Made by a program: the position numbers and the translations under genes. Source: Afipia massiliensis (GTDB taxonomy: Bacteria; Pseudomonadota; Alphaproteobacteria; Rhizobiales; Xanthobacteraceae). From it: a stretch of 64,000 nt of DNA. This document shows, piece by piece, positions 30,546 through 40,114 of the stretch. Under the pieces are notes generated by a model. The model was not told where the DNA came from. It was given only the letters and a program-made list of their open reading frames with translations, and searched no databases. Each line of letters starts with the position of its first letter. Positions within the stretch are counted from its first letter, which is position 1. The stretch covers positions 4,155,501 to 4,219,500 of the forward strand of contig NZ_LBIA02000001.1 of the NCBI RefSeq assembly GCF_001006325.2, written 5' to 3'.

Positions 30546-32585
30546 ATGAACAGCGCAAGGTCCCGCCTTCTGGTTTGCAGTTGCGAAAAGACCATGCCGC
30601 TCGATGCGCAGGCGATCGGACGCGGGTGCACGGCGCACATGACGCAGGCCAACCAGCTCTGCGGTCTGGACCTTGACCAGTTCAAGGCGGCCCTCGCCGA
30701 GGGCGAAGCGATCACGGTGGCGTGTACGCAGGAAGCGCCGCTGTTTAAGGAAGTCGCCGAGGAGTTCCCCGACGCCCTCCTCACCTTCGTCAACATTCGC
30801 GAAACCGGTGGATGGTCGAAGGACGCGGCGGCAGCTGGACCAAAAGCCGCGGCGCTGATCGCAGCAGCCGCGGAAGAGATGCCACCGATCTCGCTGGTCA
30901 CGCTCGAAAGCAGCGGTGTCGCGCTGATCTATGGTCACGACGATATTGCCATCGACGCGGCCAAACGTCTTTCCGATCGCCTCGACATCACAGTCATTCT
31001 CACCAAGCCCGGCGACGTGACGCCGCGCGCAGTCAACGAGTTTCCAGTGCTCAAGGGCACGATCCGCAACGCGCGCGGATATCTCGGGCAATTCGAACTG
31101 ACCATTGATGACTATGCACTGCCGGCCCCTTCCTCGCGGAGCAAGCTCGTGTTCGGCTCTTCACACGACGGCGCAATCTCGAACTGCGATCTTATCCTCG
31201 ACCTCAGTGGCGGCCTGCCGCTGTTTCCGGCCCACGAACTACGCCCCGGCTATCTGCGCGCCGATCCGCGGGACCGCGCCGCCCTCGAGAGGGCGATTGC
31301 GGACGCGGGCAACCTCGTCGGCACTTTCGATAAGCCGCGCTTCATCCATTTCGAGGAATCGCTCTGCGCGCATTCACGCTCGAACATTACCGGCTGCACA
31401 CGCTGCCTCGATTTGTGCCCGACCGGCGCGATCACTCCGAACGGCAACGCCGTCGTCATCGACCCTAATGTATGCGCCGGATGCGGGGCATGTGCATCGG
31501 TCTGCCCGACGGGCGCTGCGTCCTATTCGTTGCCGGGTGCCGATGCCTTGATGCGGCGGCTGCGTACACTGCTGCAAACCTATCGCAAGGCCGGCGGAGA
31601 AAATGGCGTTGTGTTGTTTCACGACGGCGATCACGGCGAGTCATTGATAGATGCACTGGCACGGTTCGGCGATGGCTTGCCGGCCAACGTGCTTCCGGTG
31701 CGCGTCAACGAAGTCACGCAACTCGGTCCGGAATCTCTCGCGGCGGTCTTCGCCTATGGCGGCACGGGCGTCGCGCTCCTGATGCGTGCGCAGCCCCGGC
31801 ACGAAACGGCTGGACTGCGCCGCGCTGCCGACATGTCGGGGACGATCGCCGCTGCACTCGGCTTCGGCGAAGGTGTCGTCCGCATTCTGGAAACCGACGA
31901 TCCGGATCAGTTGCGAGCGATGCTCGACGCCATGCCCGCCGGCGTTACGTCTCCGAATCCGGCGAACTTCGTTCCGCGCGGAGCCAAGCGCGGCGTACTG
32001 GAAACAATGTTCCGAGAACTGCATCTGGCCGCTCCCACTCCGGTTAACGTCGTTCCACTGGCGCCCGGCGCGCCATTCGGCAGCGTTCAGTTGAATGTCG
32101 AAGGCTGCACGCTTTGCCACGCTTGCGTCACCGCCTGTCCCACGAACGCGCTCTCCGATAATCCAGACCGGGCGATGTTGCGCTTCACCGAAAGCCTTTG
32201 CGTTCAGTGCGGGCTTTGCGAAGCCACCTGCCCCGAGGATGTCATCACGTTGGAGCCGCGGCTCGACTTCCAGGCGTGGAATGCACCACTGCGCGTGTTG
32301 AAAGAAGAAGAACCATTCCATTGCATCGCCTGCGGCACACCATTCGGCACCAGAAGCTCGATCGAGCGAGTGCTCTCGAAGTTGCAGGAGAAGCACTGGA
32401 TGTTCGAAGGCGCCAACGCGCGGCGGCTCGATGTCATCAAGATGTGCGCGGATTGTCGCGTCGAGGCTGTCGTCAATGAGAGTTTCGATCCGCACGCTGC
32501 CCCGCAACGCCCGCCCGTGATGTCCACCGAGGACTATCTGCGTGCGCGCGAAACAAAAAAGAACGATCCTTTCGGATCGCAATGA
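30546..32585 (+). CDS. Multi-cluster 4Fe-4S polyferredoxin
   Basis: A 679-residue soluble iron-sulfur protein. Four ferredoxin motifs are visible: CTRCLDLCPTGAI and CAGCGACASVCPTG near residues 280-320, and CTLCHACVTACPTNAL and CVQCGLCEATCPED near residues 520-565. Extra cysteines occur at the N-terminus (LLVCSCEKTM, GRGCTAH, VACTQEAP) and C-terminus (FHCIACGTPFG, MCADCR). It is found beside FDH genes in related genomes and may relay electrons or help cluster assembly. The ATG at 30546 is preceded by AAGG; longer upstream frames have no coding character. It is the first gene of the polyferredoxin-mrp-fdhD-mobA operon, and its stop is 39 bases before mrp. Confidence 0.85.
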   Translation: MNSARSRLLVCSCEKTMPLDAQAIGRGCTAHMTQANQLCGLDLDQFKAALAEGEAITVACTQEAPLFKEVAEEFPDALLTFVNIRETGGWSKDAAAAGPKAAALIAAAAEEMPPISLVTLESSGVALIYGHDDIAIDAAKRLSDRLDITVILTKPGDVTPRAVNEFPVLKGTIRNARGYLGQFELTIDDYALPAPSSRSKLVFGSSHDGAISNCDLILDLSGGLPLFPAHELRPGYLRADPRDRAALERAIADAGNLVGTFDKPRFIHFEESLCAHSRSNITGCTRCLDLCPTGAITPNGNAVVIDPNVCAGCGACASVCPTGAASYSLPGADALMRRLRTLLQTYRKAGGENGVVLFHDGDHGESLIDALARFGDGLPANVLPVRVNEVTQLGPESLAAVFAYGGTGVALLMRAQPRHETAGLRRAADMSGTIAAALGFGEGVVRILETDDPDQLRAMLDAMPAGVTSPNPANFVPRGAKRGVLETMFRELHLAAPTPVNVVPLAPGAPFGSVQLNVEGCTLCHACVTACPTNALSDNPDRAMLRFTESLCVQCGLCEATCPEDVITLEPRLDFQAWNAPLRVLKEEEPFHCIACGTPFGTRSSIERVLSKLQEKHWMFEGANARRLDVIKMCADCRVEAVVNESFDPHAAPQRPPVMSTEDYLRARETKKNDPFGSQ

Positions 32586-32624
32586 GCCGGCGCGCCGCAA
32601 GCGCGATCGATCAGGAGATCGAAT

Positions 32625-33476
32625 TTGTCAGTTACCCATCCTACCCCAAACACACCCGCGACATCGAAGGCGGCGGGCATTCCTGGTGTGAGGCACATCG
32701 TTGCCGTGGCGTCCGGTAAGGGCGGCGTCGGAAAATCGACCACCTCATGCAACCTTGCGCTCGGTTTCGCCGCGCTGGGATTAAAAGTCGGCATTCTCGA
32801 TGCTGACATCTATGGTCCCTCACAGCAGAAGTTGTTCGGCCTGCGCGGAAAGCCGCGCCTGCTGGGTCCGCGCATGCTGGAGCCGCTGGAGCGCTTCGGG
32901 GTTAAGGTGATGTCGATCGGGTTTCTGGTCGAGGAAGATAACGCTATGGTCTGGCGTGGCCCAATGGTGATTTCGGCTATCACGCAGATGCTGCGTGAGG
33001 TCGCGTGGAATGATCTCGACATTCTCGTCGTTGATCTCCCGCCGGGGACCGGCGATGCGCAACTCACCATGGCGCAGCAGACGCCGCTGGCGGGTGCCGT
33101 CATCGTCTCGACGCCGCAGGACATCGCCCTGATCGATGCGCGGCGCGGCATCGAAATGTTCAAAAAGGTCAATGTGCCGATACTGGGTCTGATCGAGAAT
33201 ATGGCGAGCTTCTGCTGCCCGGCTTGCAACCATGTCACGCCGATCTTTGGCCACGGCGGCGCGCGGCTTGACGCGGAAAAGCGCGGCATCCCGTTTCTTG
33301 GCGAAATCCCGCTCGACATGGTTATCCGCCAAACATCCGACGACGGACGCCCCATCGTCGCAACCGATCCCGAAGGCGTTCACGCTAAACACTATATCGG
33401 CATCGCGCGCCAGCTCTGGATGTCCATCACCACTGGTGCTACGGCCAGACCCGCGCCGCGCATCGTGATCGAGTAA
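32625..33476 (+). CDS. mrp: Mrp/NBP35-type Fe-S carrier ATPase
   Basis: A 283-residue P-loop ATPase that carries and delivers iron-sulfur clusters. The deviant Walker A GKGGVGKST is at residues 31-39, switch and Walker B regions follow (DADIYGPSQQ, VVDLPPGTGDAQL), and the cluster-binding C198-x2-C201 lies in SFCCPACNHV. It lacks the N-terminal MIP18 domain of housekeeping ApbC, which suggests a dedicated copy. The start is TTG at 32625 with AGGAGA six bases upstream. It sits between the polyferredoxin and fdhD, so the formate dehydrogenase subunits or the polyferredoxin are likely clients. Confidence 0.88.
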   Translation: MSVTHPTPNTPATSKAAGIPGVRHIVAVASGKGGVGKSTTSCNLALGFAALGLKVGILDADIYGPSQQKLFGLRGKPRLLGPRMLEPLERFGVKVMSIGFLVEEDNAMVWRGPMVISAITQMLREVAWNDLDILVVDLPPGTGDAQLTMAQQTPLAGAVIVSTPQDIALIDARRGIEMFKKVNVPILGLIENMASFCCPACNHVTPIFGHGGARLDAEKRGIPFLGEIPLDMVIRQTSDDGRPIVATDPEGVHAKHYIGIARQLWMSITTGATARPAPRIVIE

Positions 33477-33479
33477 GCC

Positions 33480-34394
33480 ATGACCGAAGCAATTCAAGCC
33501 AAGCCGAAAAGTGCAAGGGAGGACCTGCCCGCGCCGCGCGTGATGCCGGATCCGCAGAATCCGCGACTGACGGAGCGCGTCATGGGGATCGACCAGACCG
33601 GCGCTCCGGTCGAGATCAGTGTGCCGGTCGAGCGTCCGCTGACTCTCTATCTCAACTCACAGGAGATCGTCACCATGATGACGATCAACGACTATCCGGA
33701 GTATCTCGCGCTCGGCTATCTTCTCAACCAGAACATGCTCAAGCCAGACGATGTCGTGACCGAAGTGGTCTACGACGACGATCTGCAGGTGGTGGTCGTC
33801 TACACTGAGTGCGGCACCAATTTCGAAGAAAAACTAAAGAAAAAGACGCTCACCTCTGGCTGTGCACAGGGTACTGCATTCGGCGACCTGATGGAGGCCA
33901 TCGAGGGCGCTTCGCTGCCCCATGCCGAGTTGCGCACATCATGGCTCTATCATATGACCCATGCCGTAAACACCGCGCCCTCGCTTTATCTCGAAGCCGG
34001 AGCCATTCATGGCTGTGTGCTGTGCAAGGAAGGCGAGCCGGTCTGCTACATGGAAGACGTCGGACGGCATAACGCCGTCGACAAGATTGCGGGCTGGGCC
34101 TGGCGCCACAAAGTCGATGTCGCCGACAAGATCATGTACACAACTGGGCGCCTCACTTCCGAGATGGTGATCAAAACGGTGCGGATGGGCATTCCCATTC
34201 TGGTGTCGCGATCCGGCTTCACCGCATGGGGTGTCGAACTGGCACGGCAGGTCGGTTTGACGCTGATCGGCCGGACCAAGGGCAAGCGGTTCATCGCCCT
34301 GTCAGGACAGGAGCGGATCGTGTTCGACCAAAGCCTCGAATTTGTCGCGGAGGAATCCGCGCGCCACCGGCGTAAGGGCAGCGACGATGACTGA
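33480..34394 (+). CDS. fdhD: Formate dehydrogenase accessory sulfurtransferase FdhD
   Basis: Delivers sulfur to the bis-MGD cofactor of formate dehydrogenases, which is needed for activity. The 304-residue protein has the family motifs EYLALGYLL near residue 74, [27 protein letters not shown]-type segment near residues 178-205 and [11 protein letters not shown]. The sulfur site reads SGC-AQG: Cys128 is present but residue 131, usually the second cysteine, is Gly. Cys178-type CVLC is an alternative site. It starts three bases after mrp and overlaps mobA by eight. Function is secure; the sulfur-transfer details may differ. Confidence 0.92.
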   Translation: MTEAIQAKPKSAREDLPAPRVMPDPQNPRLTERVMGIDQTGAPVEISVPVERPLTLYLNSQEIVTMMTINDYPEYLALGYLLNQNMLKPDDVVTEVVYDDDLQVVVVYTECGTNFEEKLKKKTLTSGCAQGTAFGDLMEAIEGASLPHAELRTSWLYHMTHAVNTAPSLYLEAGAIHGCVLCKEGEPVCYMEDVGRHNAVDKIAGWAWRHKVDVADKIMYTTGRLTSEMVIKTVRMGIPILVSRSGFTAWGVELARQVGLTLIGRTKGKRFIALSGQERIVFDQSLEFVAEESARHRRKGSDDD

Positions 34395-35016
34395 CGACCG
34401 GCCCTCCACGCTCGGCGTGCTTCTCGCAGGCGGCCTGGCCCGTCGCATGGGCGGCGGCGACAAGCCGATGAAAACCATCGGCGGCCGCACCATACTTGAG
34501 CGCGTGATCGCGCGGCTCGCACCGCAATGCGACGGGCTCATTCTCAATGCGAATGGCGACCCTGCGCGCTTCGCTGCGTTCGGACTTCCTGTGATCGCAG
34601 ACACTGTCGAAGGATTTGCGGGTCCCCTCGCCGGCATCCTGACAGCGCTCGACTGGGCGGCCACACACAGGCCGGATGTCGAATGGGTGCTCAGCGCAGC
34701 GACGGACTGCCCTTTTTTGCCGCGCGATCTGGTTGCGCGATTGCAGCGTGCACGGATCGAGGGAGGCGCACAGCTCGCGGTCGCGGCCTCCGGCGAACAG
34801 ATACATCCGGTGATCGGACTCTGGAACGTCGCATTGCGCGGCGAACTGCGGCACGCGCTGGTGATGGAAGACATGCGCAAAATCGATCGCTGGACCGCCC
34901 GATACAAGCTGGCGACGGTGACATGGCCGGATAAGCCGATCGATCCGTTCTTCAACGCCAACACGGTCGAAGACGTCGCGGAGGCCGAGCAACTCGCAGT
35001 GCTCGACGGTGTCTGA
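34387..35016 (+). CDS. mobA: Molybdenum cofactor guanylyltransferase MobA
   Basis: Attaches GMP to molybdopterin to give the MGD form that both formate dehydrogenases need. The 209-residue nucleotidyltransferase has the N-terminal [17 protein letters not shown] motif and later [16 protein letters not shown] and the FFNANTVED segment. The ATG at 34387 overlaps the fdhD stop by eight bases; an upstream in-frame start would add 15 residues from inside fdhD. It converges on the MoeA-fusion gene with a ten-base gap. Confidence 0.93.
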   Translation: MTDDRPSTLGVLLAGGLARRMGGGDKPMKTIGGRTILERVIARLAPQCDGLILNANGDPARFAAFGLPVIADTVEGFAGPLAGILTALDWAATHRPDVEWVLSAATDCPFLPRDLVARLQRARIEGGAQLAVAASGEQIHPVIGLWNVALRGELRHALVMEDMRKIDRWTARYKLATVTWPDKPIDPFFNANTVEDVAEAEQLAVLDGV

Positions 35017-35026
35017 TCTGAACGAA

Positions 35027-36976
35027 CTACGCCGGACGGAATCCCGCCCGCTCCAATGCCTTCTGAACTTCCGCTGACGCAAGTGCGTCCAGAAACGCCC
35101 GAACCGCAGGACGCTGTTTTCGTGCCGTCACCAACGCAAAATCATAGTGCTCTTCCGCGAATGGCATGAAACCAAGTCCCGCCGCGTGAGCGACAGGCGC
35201 TATGGTCATGCCCCAGTCGGCGCGATTTTGCGCCACGGCTGCTGCAACAGCATTGTGTGAGCGCGGCTGATTCCAGTAGCCGTCTGGCCGCGCTTCCCCC
35301 AGCAGACGGTCGATCAAAATACGCGTACCCGCGCCCTGATTGCGGTTGACCATCAAACAAGAAGGGTCCTTCAACGCAGCGCGCACCGCGTCTTCGGCAT
35401 TGAGGCTTTCAAAGCGCTTGTCGCCAGCGCGGAATACGATGCCCTGCATCCGCCGATAGCCCGGCACAAGCTCAAGGCCCTCGACAAGAAAGGGCGTATT
35501 GTATGTGTCGGTCTTCTCATCGAGCAGATGGATCGGTGCGAGATCGCATTCGCCGCGCCGTGCCGCGGACAATCCGCCAAGACTTCCCACCGAGATCGAT
35601 CGCACCGACAGACCGGCGCGCGCCAGTGGTTCAGTGACGAGATCAAGGCCGGTGCAGTGGCTGCCGACAATCACCAGATCAGGCACGCGCACATGCGGTG
35701 TGAACAGGGTCACCTCCGCCTGGGTGCCTGCCGGCATCTGCTCGGCGAGCGCATCTATCTTCAGGAACCCGTCGGCCTGCGCGAACGACGTGATGGCGCC
35801 CGAGCCCTTGCCGGTCGGATACGCTATCAGCCCACCATCGCCCTCGACCAGCGCGACCATCACAAATTCCGTGCGACCGAGTTCCGATGCAATCCGCACC
35901 GGCACCTTCGCCGTCACCCGCGCGTCGTTGCGCGGCGGAAGTCCCGCAAGCCGGCGCAGCACCGGCACGATCATGTCGTGAAACGTGAACATTGCCGACG
36001 TGGGAAAACCCGGCAGGATAACAACGGGCGTACCGTCGCATACCGCGAGGCACAGCGGCTTGCCGGGCTTCAACGCGACGCCGTGCGCGATAATGCCTGG
36101 TTCACCGAGCCGTGCGACGATACGGTGGGAGACATCGCCCTCGCCTTTCGAGGTGCCGCCGGACAGAATAAGCATGTCGCTGGTCGCAAGCGCTTCGCGC
36201 ATGACATGTTCAAGCTTGTCCTCGTCGTCAGGAAACGCGCCTAGAAAATGCGCCTCGCCGCCATTTTCGGACACAGCAGCCGTGACAATAGCACCGTTGG
36301 TGTCGAAGATCGCAGCGGGACGGAGAGCTTGGCCGGGTTGAACAAGTTCATCCCCGGTGGAAATTATCGTCACGCGCGGTTTCTTCACTACGGAAACGCG
36401 AGCGACGCCGGACGCAGCAAGCATGCCGATTTCGCGCGAGCCGATCAGCGTGCCAGACCGCAGCAAGACTTCGCCACATGCAATGTCAGATCCTGCATAG
36501 GACACAAACTGCCCGGGCGACGTCGCGCGTCTGATCTCGATTGCGCCCGAACCTGCAGGTTGCGTGTGCTCGACCATGACAACCGCGTCGGCACCGCGCG
36601 GAATGGGACCACCCGTCGCAATCGGCGTCGCCGTACCTTGCTTCACAGGCAATTGCGGCGCTGTGCCGCATGCGATGACTTCATCGTTTAGGAGTAGACG
36701 AACCGGCAATGCCTCGCCAGCAGCGACGAGATCCGCGGACCGCACGGCAAAGCCATCGACGTTGGAGCGATCGAATGGCGGTACATCGACAACCGCAACA
36801 ACATCGTTCGCCAGCACGAGCCCCATTGCATCGGCTAGCGCGAGGTCGTCAGCCGTGAGGTCACGCGGAAATAGCGCAGCTTCAAATCGCGCAAGCGCCT
36901 CCTCACGGGACAGAATTGTCAGAAACTGTTCCTGGTCGACATTCGCGCTATTCGGCGACAGCTTCGGTTCGGTCAT
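35027..36976 (-). CDS. MoeA fused to a periplasmic-binding-protein-like domain
   Basis: A 649-residue cytoplasmic protein. Residues 1-~410 are MoeA, with PPFDRSNVDGFAVRSADL, ATGGPIPRGADAV, STGDELVQPGQ, LSGGTSKGEGDVSHRI and VILPGFPTSAMFTF. Residues ~425-649 are a PBP-like (PF12727-type) domain with LVIVGSHCTGLDLVTEPL, RGECDLAPIHLLDE, NRNQGAGTRILIDRLLG and WGMTIAPVAHAAGLGF. Such domains bind small ligands, here plausibly molybdate, tungstate or a cofactor form. The same domain is seen in the regulator at 40888. ATG at 36976 chosen over the GTG just before it. It lies nine bases after the next MoeA-like gene. Confidence 0.9.
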   Translation of the reverse strand: MTEPKLSPNSANVDQEQFLTILSREEALARFEAALFPRDLTADDLALADAMGLVLANDVVAVVDVPPFDRSNVDGFAVRSADLVAAGEALPVRLLLNDEVIACGTAPQLPVKQGTATPIATGGPIPRGADAVVMVEHTQPAGSGAIEIRRATSPGQFVSYAGSDIACGEVLLRSGTLIGSREIGMLAASGVARVSVVKKPRVTIISTGDELVQPGQALRPAAIFDTNGAIVTAAVSENGGEAHFLGAFPDDEDKLEHVMREALATSDMLILSGGTSKGEGDVSHRIVARLGEPGIIAHGVALKPGKPLCLAVCDGTPVVILPGFPTSAMFTFHDMIVPVLRRLAGLPPRNDARVTAKVPVRIASELGRTEFVMVALVEGDGGLIAYPTGKGSGAITSFAQADGFLKIDALAEQMPAGTQAEVTLFTPHVRVPDLVIVGSHCTGLDLVTEPLARAGLSVRSISVGSLGGLSAARRGECDLAPIHLLDEKTDTYNTPFLVEGLELVPGYRRMQGIVFRAGDKRFESLNAEDAVRAALKDPSCLMVNRNQGAGTRILIDRLLGEARPDGYWNQPRSHNAVAAAVAQNRADWGMTIAPVAHAAGLGFMPFAEEHYDFALVTARKQRPAVRAFLDALASAEVQKALERAGFRPA

Positions 36977-36985
36977 CACACAGTC

Positions 36986-38110
36986 TCACGTCATATCGCG
37001 AAGAGAGAATGCGCCGACCGCCGTCCCGGCGGCATAACCCTCGCTGTCTCCTGGGACAGCAAGCCATGCGTGGCTGCGGACGATAGCGTCCAGCGAAAGT
37101 TGTCCGGCGGCAACCGGCATCCACTTGTCATCCAGCGCTTCCAGCAACACGATCTCCGCAACACCGATAGACGAAGAAACCTTGCGCGCAAGGGGGCGAA
37201 CGATGGCCTGTCGCTGCGCCCGTTCAGTGAGCAAGTCCAGCGCAGGTTGAACCAGCGTCAAACAGACCGCCAACGCCTGATCGGGGGTGCCAGGAACGGC
37301 GATAACCGGCGTTGTGCCGATCTTTGCGACCGCCGCTGTGCGCCCGGGCTGCAGCGCAAGTCCGTGCGCTAAAACAGTTCCATGTGCTGCCAGCGCCTGA
37401 ACCGTTGCATCAGTGCGGCCGAGGCCCGTGCCGCCGACTGTTATCAGCAAATCATAAGTGCCTTCGTCTATAGCAGTGGAAATGCTGGCGGCGTCGCGTC
37501 CCCTTGTCTGTACACCAACCGCTCGGGCACCGGCAGCTTTCACAAACTCCACAATGAACTGCGAGGATGCGGCACTGCCGTCAGTGGAGGTGACATCGAT
37601 GACGCACACACGCGGAGACCGAATCTGGATGCGGTCCAATCCTATGGCGTGGAGAGCAAGTCTATCGCGCGCGTTCACCTGTCGCCCCGGCGAAATAATC
37701 GAGCGCCCAGCGGCAACGTCGTCTCCGGCCCGGCGAATGCCGTGACCGGGAACTGCTTCAGCGAGAACCTCAAATATCGGTCCGGTCTGTTCGACCATAT
37801 CGGCATCAAGCACGCAGTCACAATGCTCTGGCAGCCCATCACCCGCTTCGACCCATACAGGCGATGCGGGTAGCGGCAGCGGAGAATAGGATGATGCGCC
37901 GGCGATATCGCGCGCCCGCATTGCCCAGCCGTCGGCGACCGCGATACTGAACGCTGGATGGGCCGTTCGCAGCGGTGCAACCTCAGCTGCAATGCCACCG
38001 ACAGAATCTGCAAGCGACACGCCGATGGGTTTAACCGGTCCCACATCGTCAAGCAGCAAACGAAGGGCGACATCGAGCGGAGTTAACACGGCCGGCAAAC
38101 GCTGTGTCAT
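36986..38110 (-). CDS. Divergent MoeA-like molybdopterin-binding protein
   Basis: A 374-residue shortened MoeA relative. It keeps the fold markers SIAVADGWAMRARDI, AGDDVAAGRSII, LLITVGGTGLGRTDATV and VIAVPGTPDQALAV, but the STGDE loop reads TSTDGSA and the N-terminal part is reduced. A molybdopterin-binding role is probable; catalytic insertion of the metal is doubtful. It is the first gene of a two-gene unit with the MoeA-PBP fusion, which suggests the two act together. Confidence 0.8.
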   Translation of the reverse strand: MTQRLPAVLTPLDVALRLLLDDVGPVKPIGVSLADSVGGIAAEVAPLRTAHPAFSIAVADGWAMRARDIAGASSYSPLPLPASPVWVEAGDGLPEHCDCVLDADMVEQTGPIFEVLAEAVPGHGIRRAGDDVAAGRSIISPGRQVNARDRLALHAIGLDRIQIRSPRVCVIDVTSTDGSAASSQFIVEFVKAAGARAVGVQTRGRDAASISTAIDEGTYDLLITVGGTGLGRTDATVQALAAHGTVLAHGLALQPGRTAAVAKIGTTPVIAVPGTPDQALAVCLTLVQPALDLLTERAQRQAIVRPLARKVSSSIGVAEIVLLEALDDKWMPVAAGQLSLDAIVRSHAWLAVPGDSEGYAAGTAVGAFSLRDMT

Positions 38111-38218
38111 CTTGACGCCCGATGACGGTCGGTTAGCAGCGAACGCTCGGGAACCATCTCAAATATGGCACGTTGAGGAGGAGGTTTCATTCAGCCCATT
38201 TAGCCACAGAGGTTCAAG

Positions 38219-38509
38219 ATGCGCACTCAACTCATCGCTGCTGCTGTCGCGGGGCTGTTTGCTGCAATGCCGTCGCTGGCGCAGACCCCTGCGCCCGCAG
38301 CCGAAAAGCCTGAGACGAGTTGCAATACTACACCATCAGGCACGACCACGGGCAATGCCGACACCAAAGCTCAGACGTCGACAAGTATGGAAAAGAGCGC
38401 GATTCTGCCATCGGCAGGTGGGCACGCAAGCTCCGCTGCCCCGACGGTACAGAGCGATGGAAAACCCATGGCGGCGCGACCCGATTGTCCGCCAGAAACG
38501 AAGAAGTAG
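38219..38509 (+). CDS. Small secreted low-complexity protein
   Basis: A 96-residue protein with a good Sec signal (residues 1-21, ending PSLAQ) and a mature part rich in Ser, Thr, Pro and Ala with two cysteines (TSCNTT and RPDCPPE). No domain is recognised. A ribosome-site-like GAGG precedes the ATG. It stands alone, divergent from the MoeA-like gene and convergent with tupA (16-base gap). A periplasmic or surface role is all that can be said. Confidence 0.55.
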   Translation: MRTQLIAAAVAGLFAAMPSLAQTPAPAAEKPETSCNTTPSGTTTGNADTKAQTSTSMEKSAILPSAGGHASSAAPTVQSDGKPMAARPDCPPETKK

Positions 38510-38525
38510 GTCTCGTCCGTCCGTC

Positions 38526-39362
38526 TCAGGACGCCTTTTTCTCCGCGTTGGGGAAGAAAAGCTGCTTGCCGTTGACCTGATAGGCCGCGATAGCGCCCTG
38601 ACCTTCGGCTGAGGTCAACCAGTCGATGAAGCTTTGGCCAAGATCTTTCTTCACCGCCGCATGCTTCTCGGGGTTCACCAGAATGACGCCATACTGGTTG
38701 AACAGCCGCCTGTCGCCTTCGACTGCGATGACGAGATCACCGGGATTCTTGAAAGAAAGCCACGTTCCCCGGTCGGAGACCACATAGGCATTCATCGCTC
38801 CAGCCGTATTGAGAGCGGCACCCATGCCCTGTCCGATTTCGCGATACCATGGACCCTTGGCGGTATCGAGATCGACGCCCGCCTGCTTCCACAGCGCAAG
38901 TTCAGCTGAATGCGTGCCAGATTTGTCGCCTCGAGAAACGAACGGCACAGCTTTTCCCTGAATAGCCTTTAGTGCGGTGACAATATCCTTCGATCCACCA
39001 ACGCCGGCGGGATCGCTTTTCGGGCCGATCAGGACGAAGTCATTATACATGACATCGAAGCGCTTCACGCCGTGCCCTTCGGCGACGAATTTTTCTTCCT
39101 GCGACTTGGCGTGCACGAAAACGACATCGGCATCGCCGCGCCGCGCTGTATCCAGCGCCTGTCCAGTGCCTTGCGCGATGACCTTCACCTCAATGCCGGT
39201 TTTGGCCTTGAACAGGGGCAAGATGTAACCGAACAGGCCGGAATCCTGCGTCGATGTGGTCGAAGCCACAACAATGGACGTATCCTGCGCGGAGGCAGGT
39301 GTTGCGAACGCCACCGCGAGCAACGACAGCGCGAAGGCAAAAGAAGCGTATTGGCGTTTCAT
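38526..39362 (-). CDS. tupA: Tungstate-binding protein TupA
   Basis: A 278-residue periplasmic binding protein for tungstate uptake. A signal peptide ends near residue 25 (ATPASAQ). The anion site ASTTSTQDSGLFGYI matches the TupA TTTSTxDSGL motif, and later FVSRGDKSGTH and NAYVVSDRGTW are also diagnostic. This motif separates it from molybdate-specific ModA. It is the last gene in a tupB-tupC-tupA order, 23 bases after tupC. Molybdate may be a lesser ligand. Confidence 0.92.
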   Translation of the reverse strand: MKRQYASFAFALSLLAVAFATPASAQDTSIVVASTTSTQDSGLFGYILPLFKAKTGIEVKVIAQGTGQALDTARRGDADVVFVHAKSQEEKFVAEGHGVKRFDVMYNDFVLIGPKSDPAGVGGSKDIVTALKAIQGKAVPFVSRGDKSGTHSAELALWKQAGVDLDTAKGPWYREIGQGMGAALNTAGAMNAYVVSDRGTWLSFKNPGDLVIAVEGDRRLFNQYGVILVNPEKHAAVKKDLGQSFIDWLTSAEGQGAIAAYQVNGKQLFFPNAEKKAS

Positions 39363-39385
39363 GACGTGTCCCTCAAGAGTTCAGT

Positions 39386-40114
39386 TCAGACAACGAGATC
39401 GCCGTTTACGAAGGCCACGGCCTCCGAAGTCGACGGGTTTTTGAGAAAATCTTTTGCCGGGGTCTGCTCACGCACGTTGCCCCGCACCATGAAAACAACG
39501 TCTCCCGCGAGCCGCCGCACCTGGCCGAGATCGTGCGACGCCATCACGATCTTGATGCCGGATTGGGCGGCAATCCGAATGATCTCCTCCACGCTGCGCG
39601 TGGCCGCAGGATCGAGACTCGCGGTGGGCTCGTCGAGCAGCAGTAATTCTGGATCTCTTGCCAAAGCGCGGGCCAGCGCCAGCCGCTGCTGCTCGCCCCC
39701 CGACAAGCGGCGAGCAGGACGCAGGGCCAGATCCGACAGGCCCACGCGCTCGAGCAATTCGGTTGTGCGCGCAGCCAGTTTCTCCCGCGGATAGTCCGCA
39801 TGGGTCAGCCCGTAGGCGATGTTGGCCGCCACAGTCCGGCGCAACATTACCGGCCGCTGGAACACGAACGCGCGGCGTGTCGGCTTTGCGTCGGCGCGAC
39901 CGCCCCACGTGATGCGGCCTTCGGTCGGCACCGCAAGCCCCATGCACAAGCGCAGCAAGGTGCTCTTGCCCGCGCCATTGGGCCCAATAACAAGCGTCGG
40001 CGAACCAGACGATAACGTCAGGGTGAGGCGATCGAGGATCGTCGTGACGCCGGCCCGCACCGAGACGCGATCGAAGACAATGGGAAGATCGGTCACCGGC
40101 GCCCGCATCGTCAT
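39386..40114 (-). CDS. tupC: Tungstate ABC transporter ATP-binding protein
   Basis: A 242-residue ABC ATPase with Walker A GPNGAGKST, signature LSGGEQQR, Walker B LLLLDEPTASLDP and the switch MASHDLGQVRR. It starts at the ATG at 40114, which overlaps the tupB stop (ATGA). The much longer open frame upstream is the shadow of tupB in another frame. It energises tungstate import with TupB. Confidence 0.92.
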   Translation of the reverse strand: MTMRAPVTDLPIVFDRVSVRAGVTTILDRLTLTLSSGSPTLVIGPNGAGKSTLLRLCMGLAVPTEGRITWGGRADAKPTRRAFVFQRPVMLRRTVAANIAYGLTHADYPREKLAARTTELLERVGLSDLALRPARRLSGGEQQRLALARALARDPELLLLDEPTASLDPAATRSVEEIIRIAAQSGIKIVMASHDLGQVRRLAGDVVFMVRGNVREQTPAKDFLKNPSTSEAVAFVNGDLVV

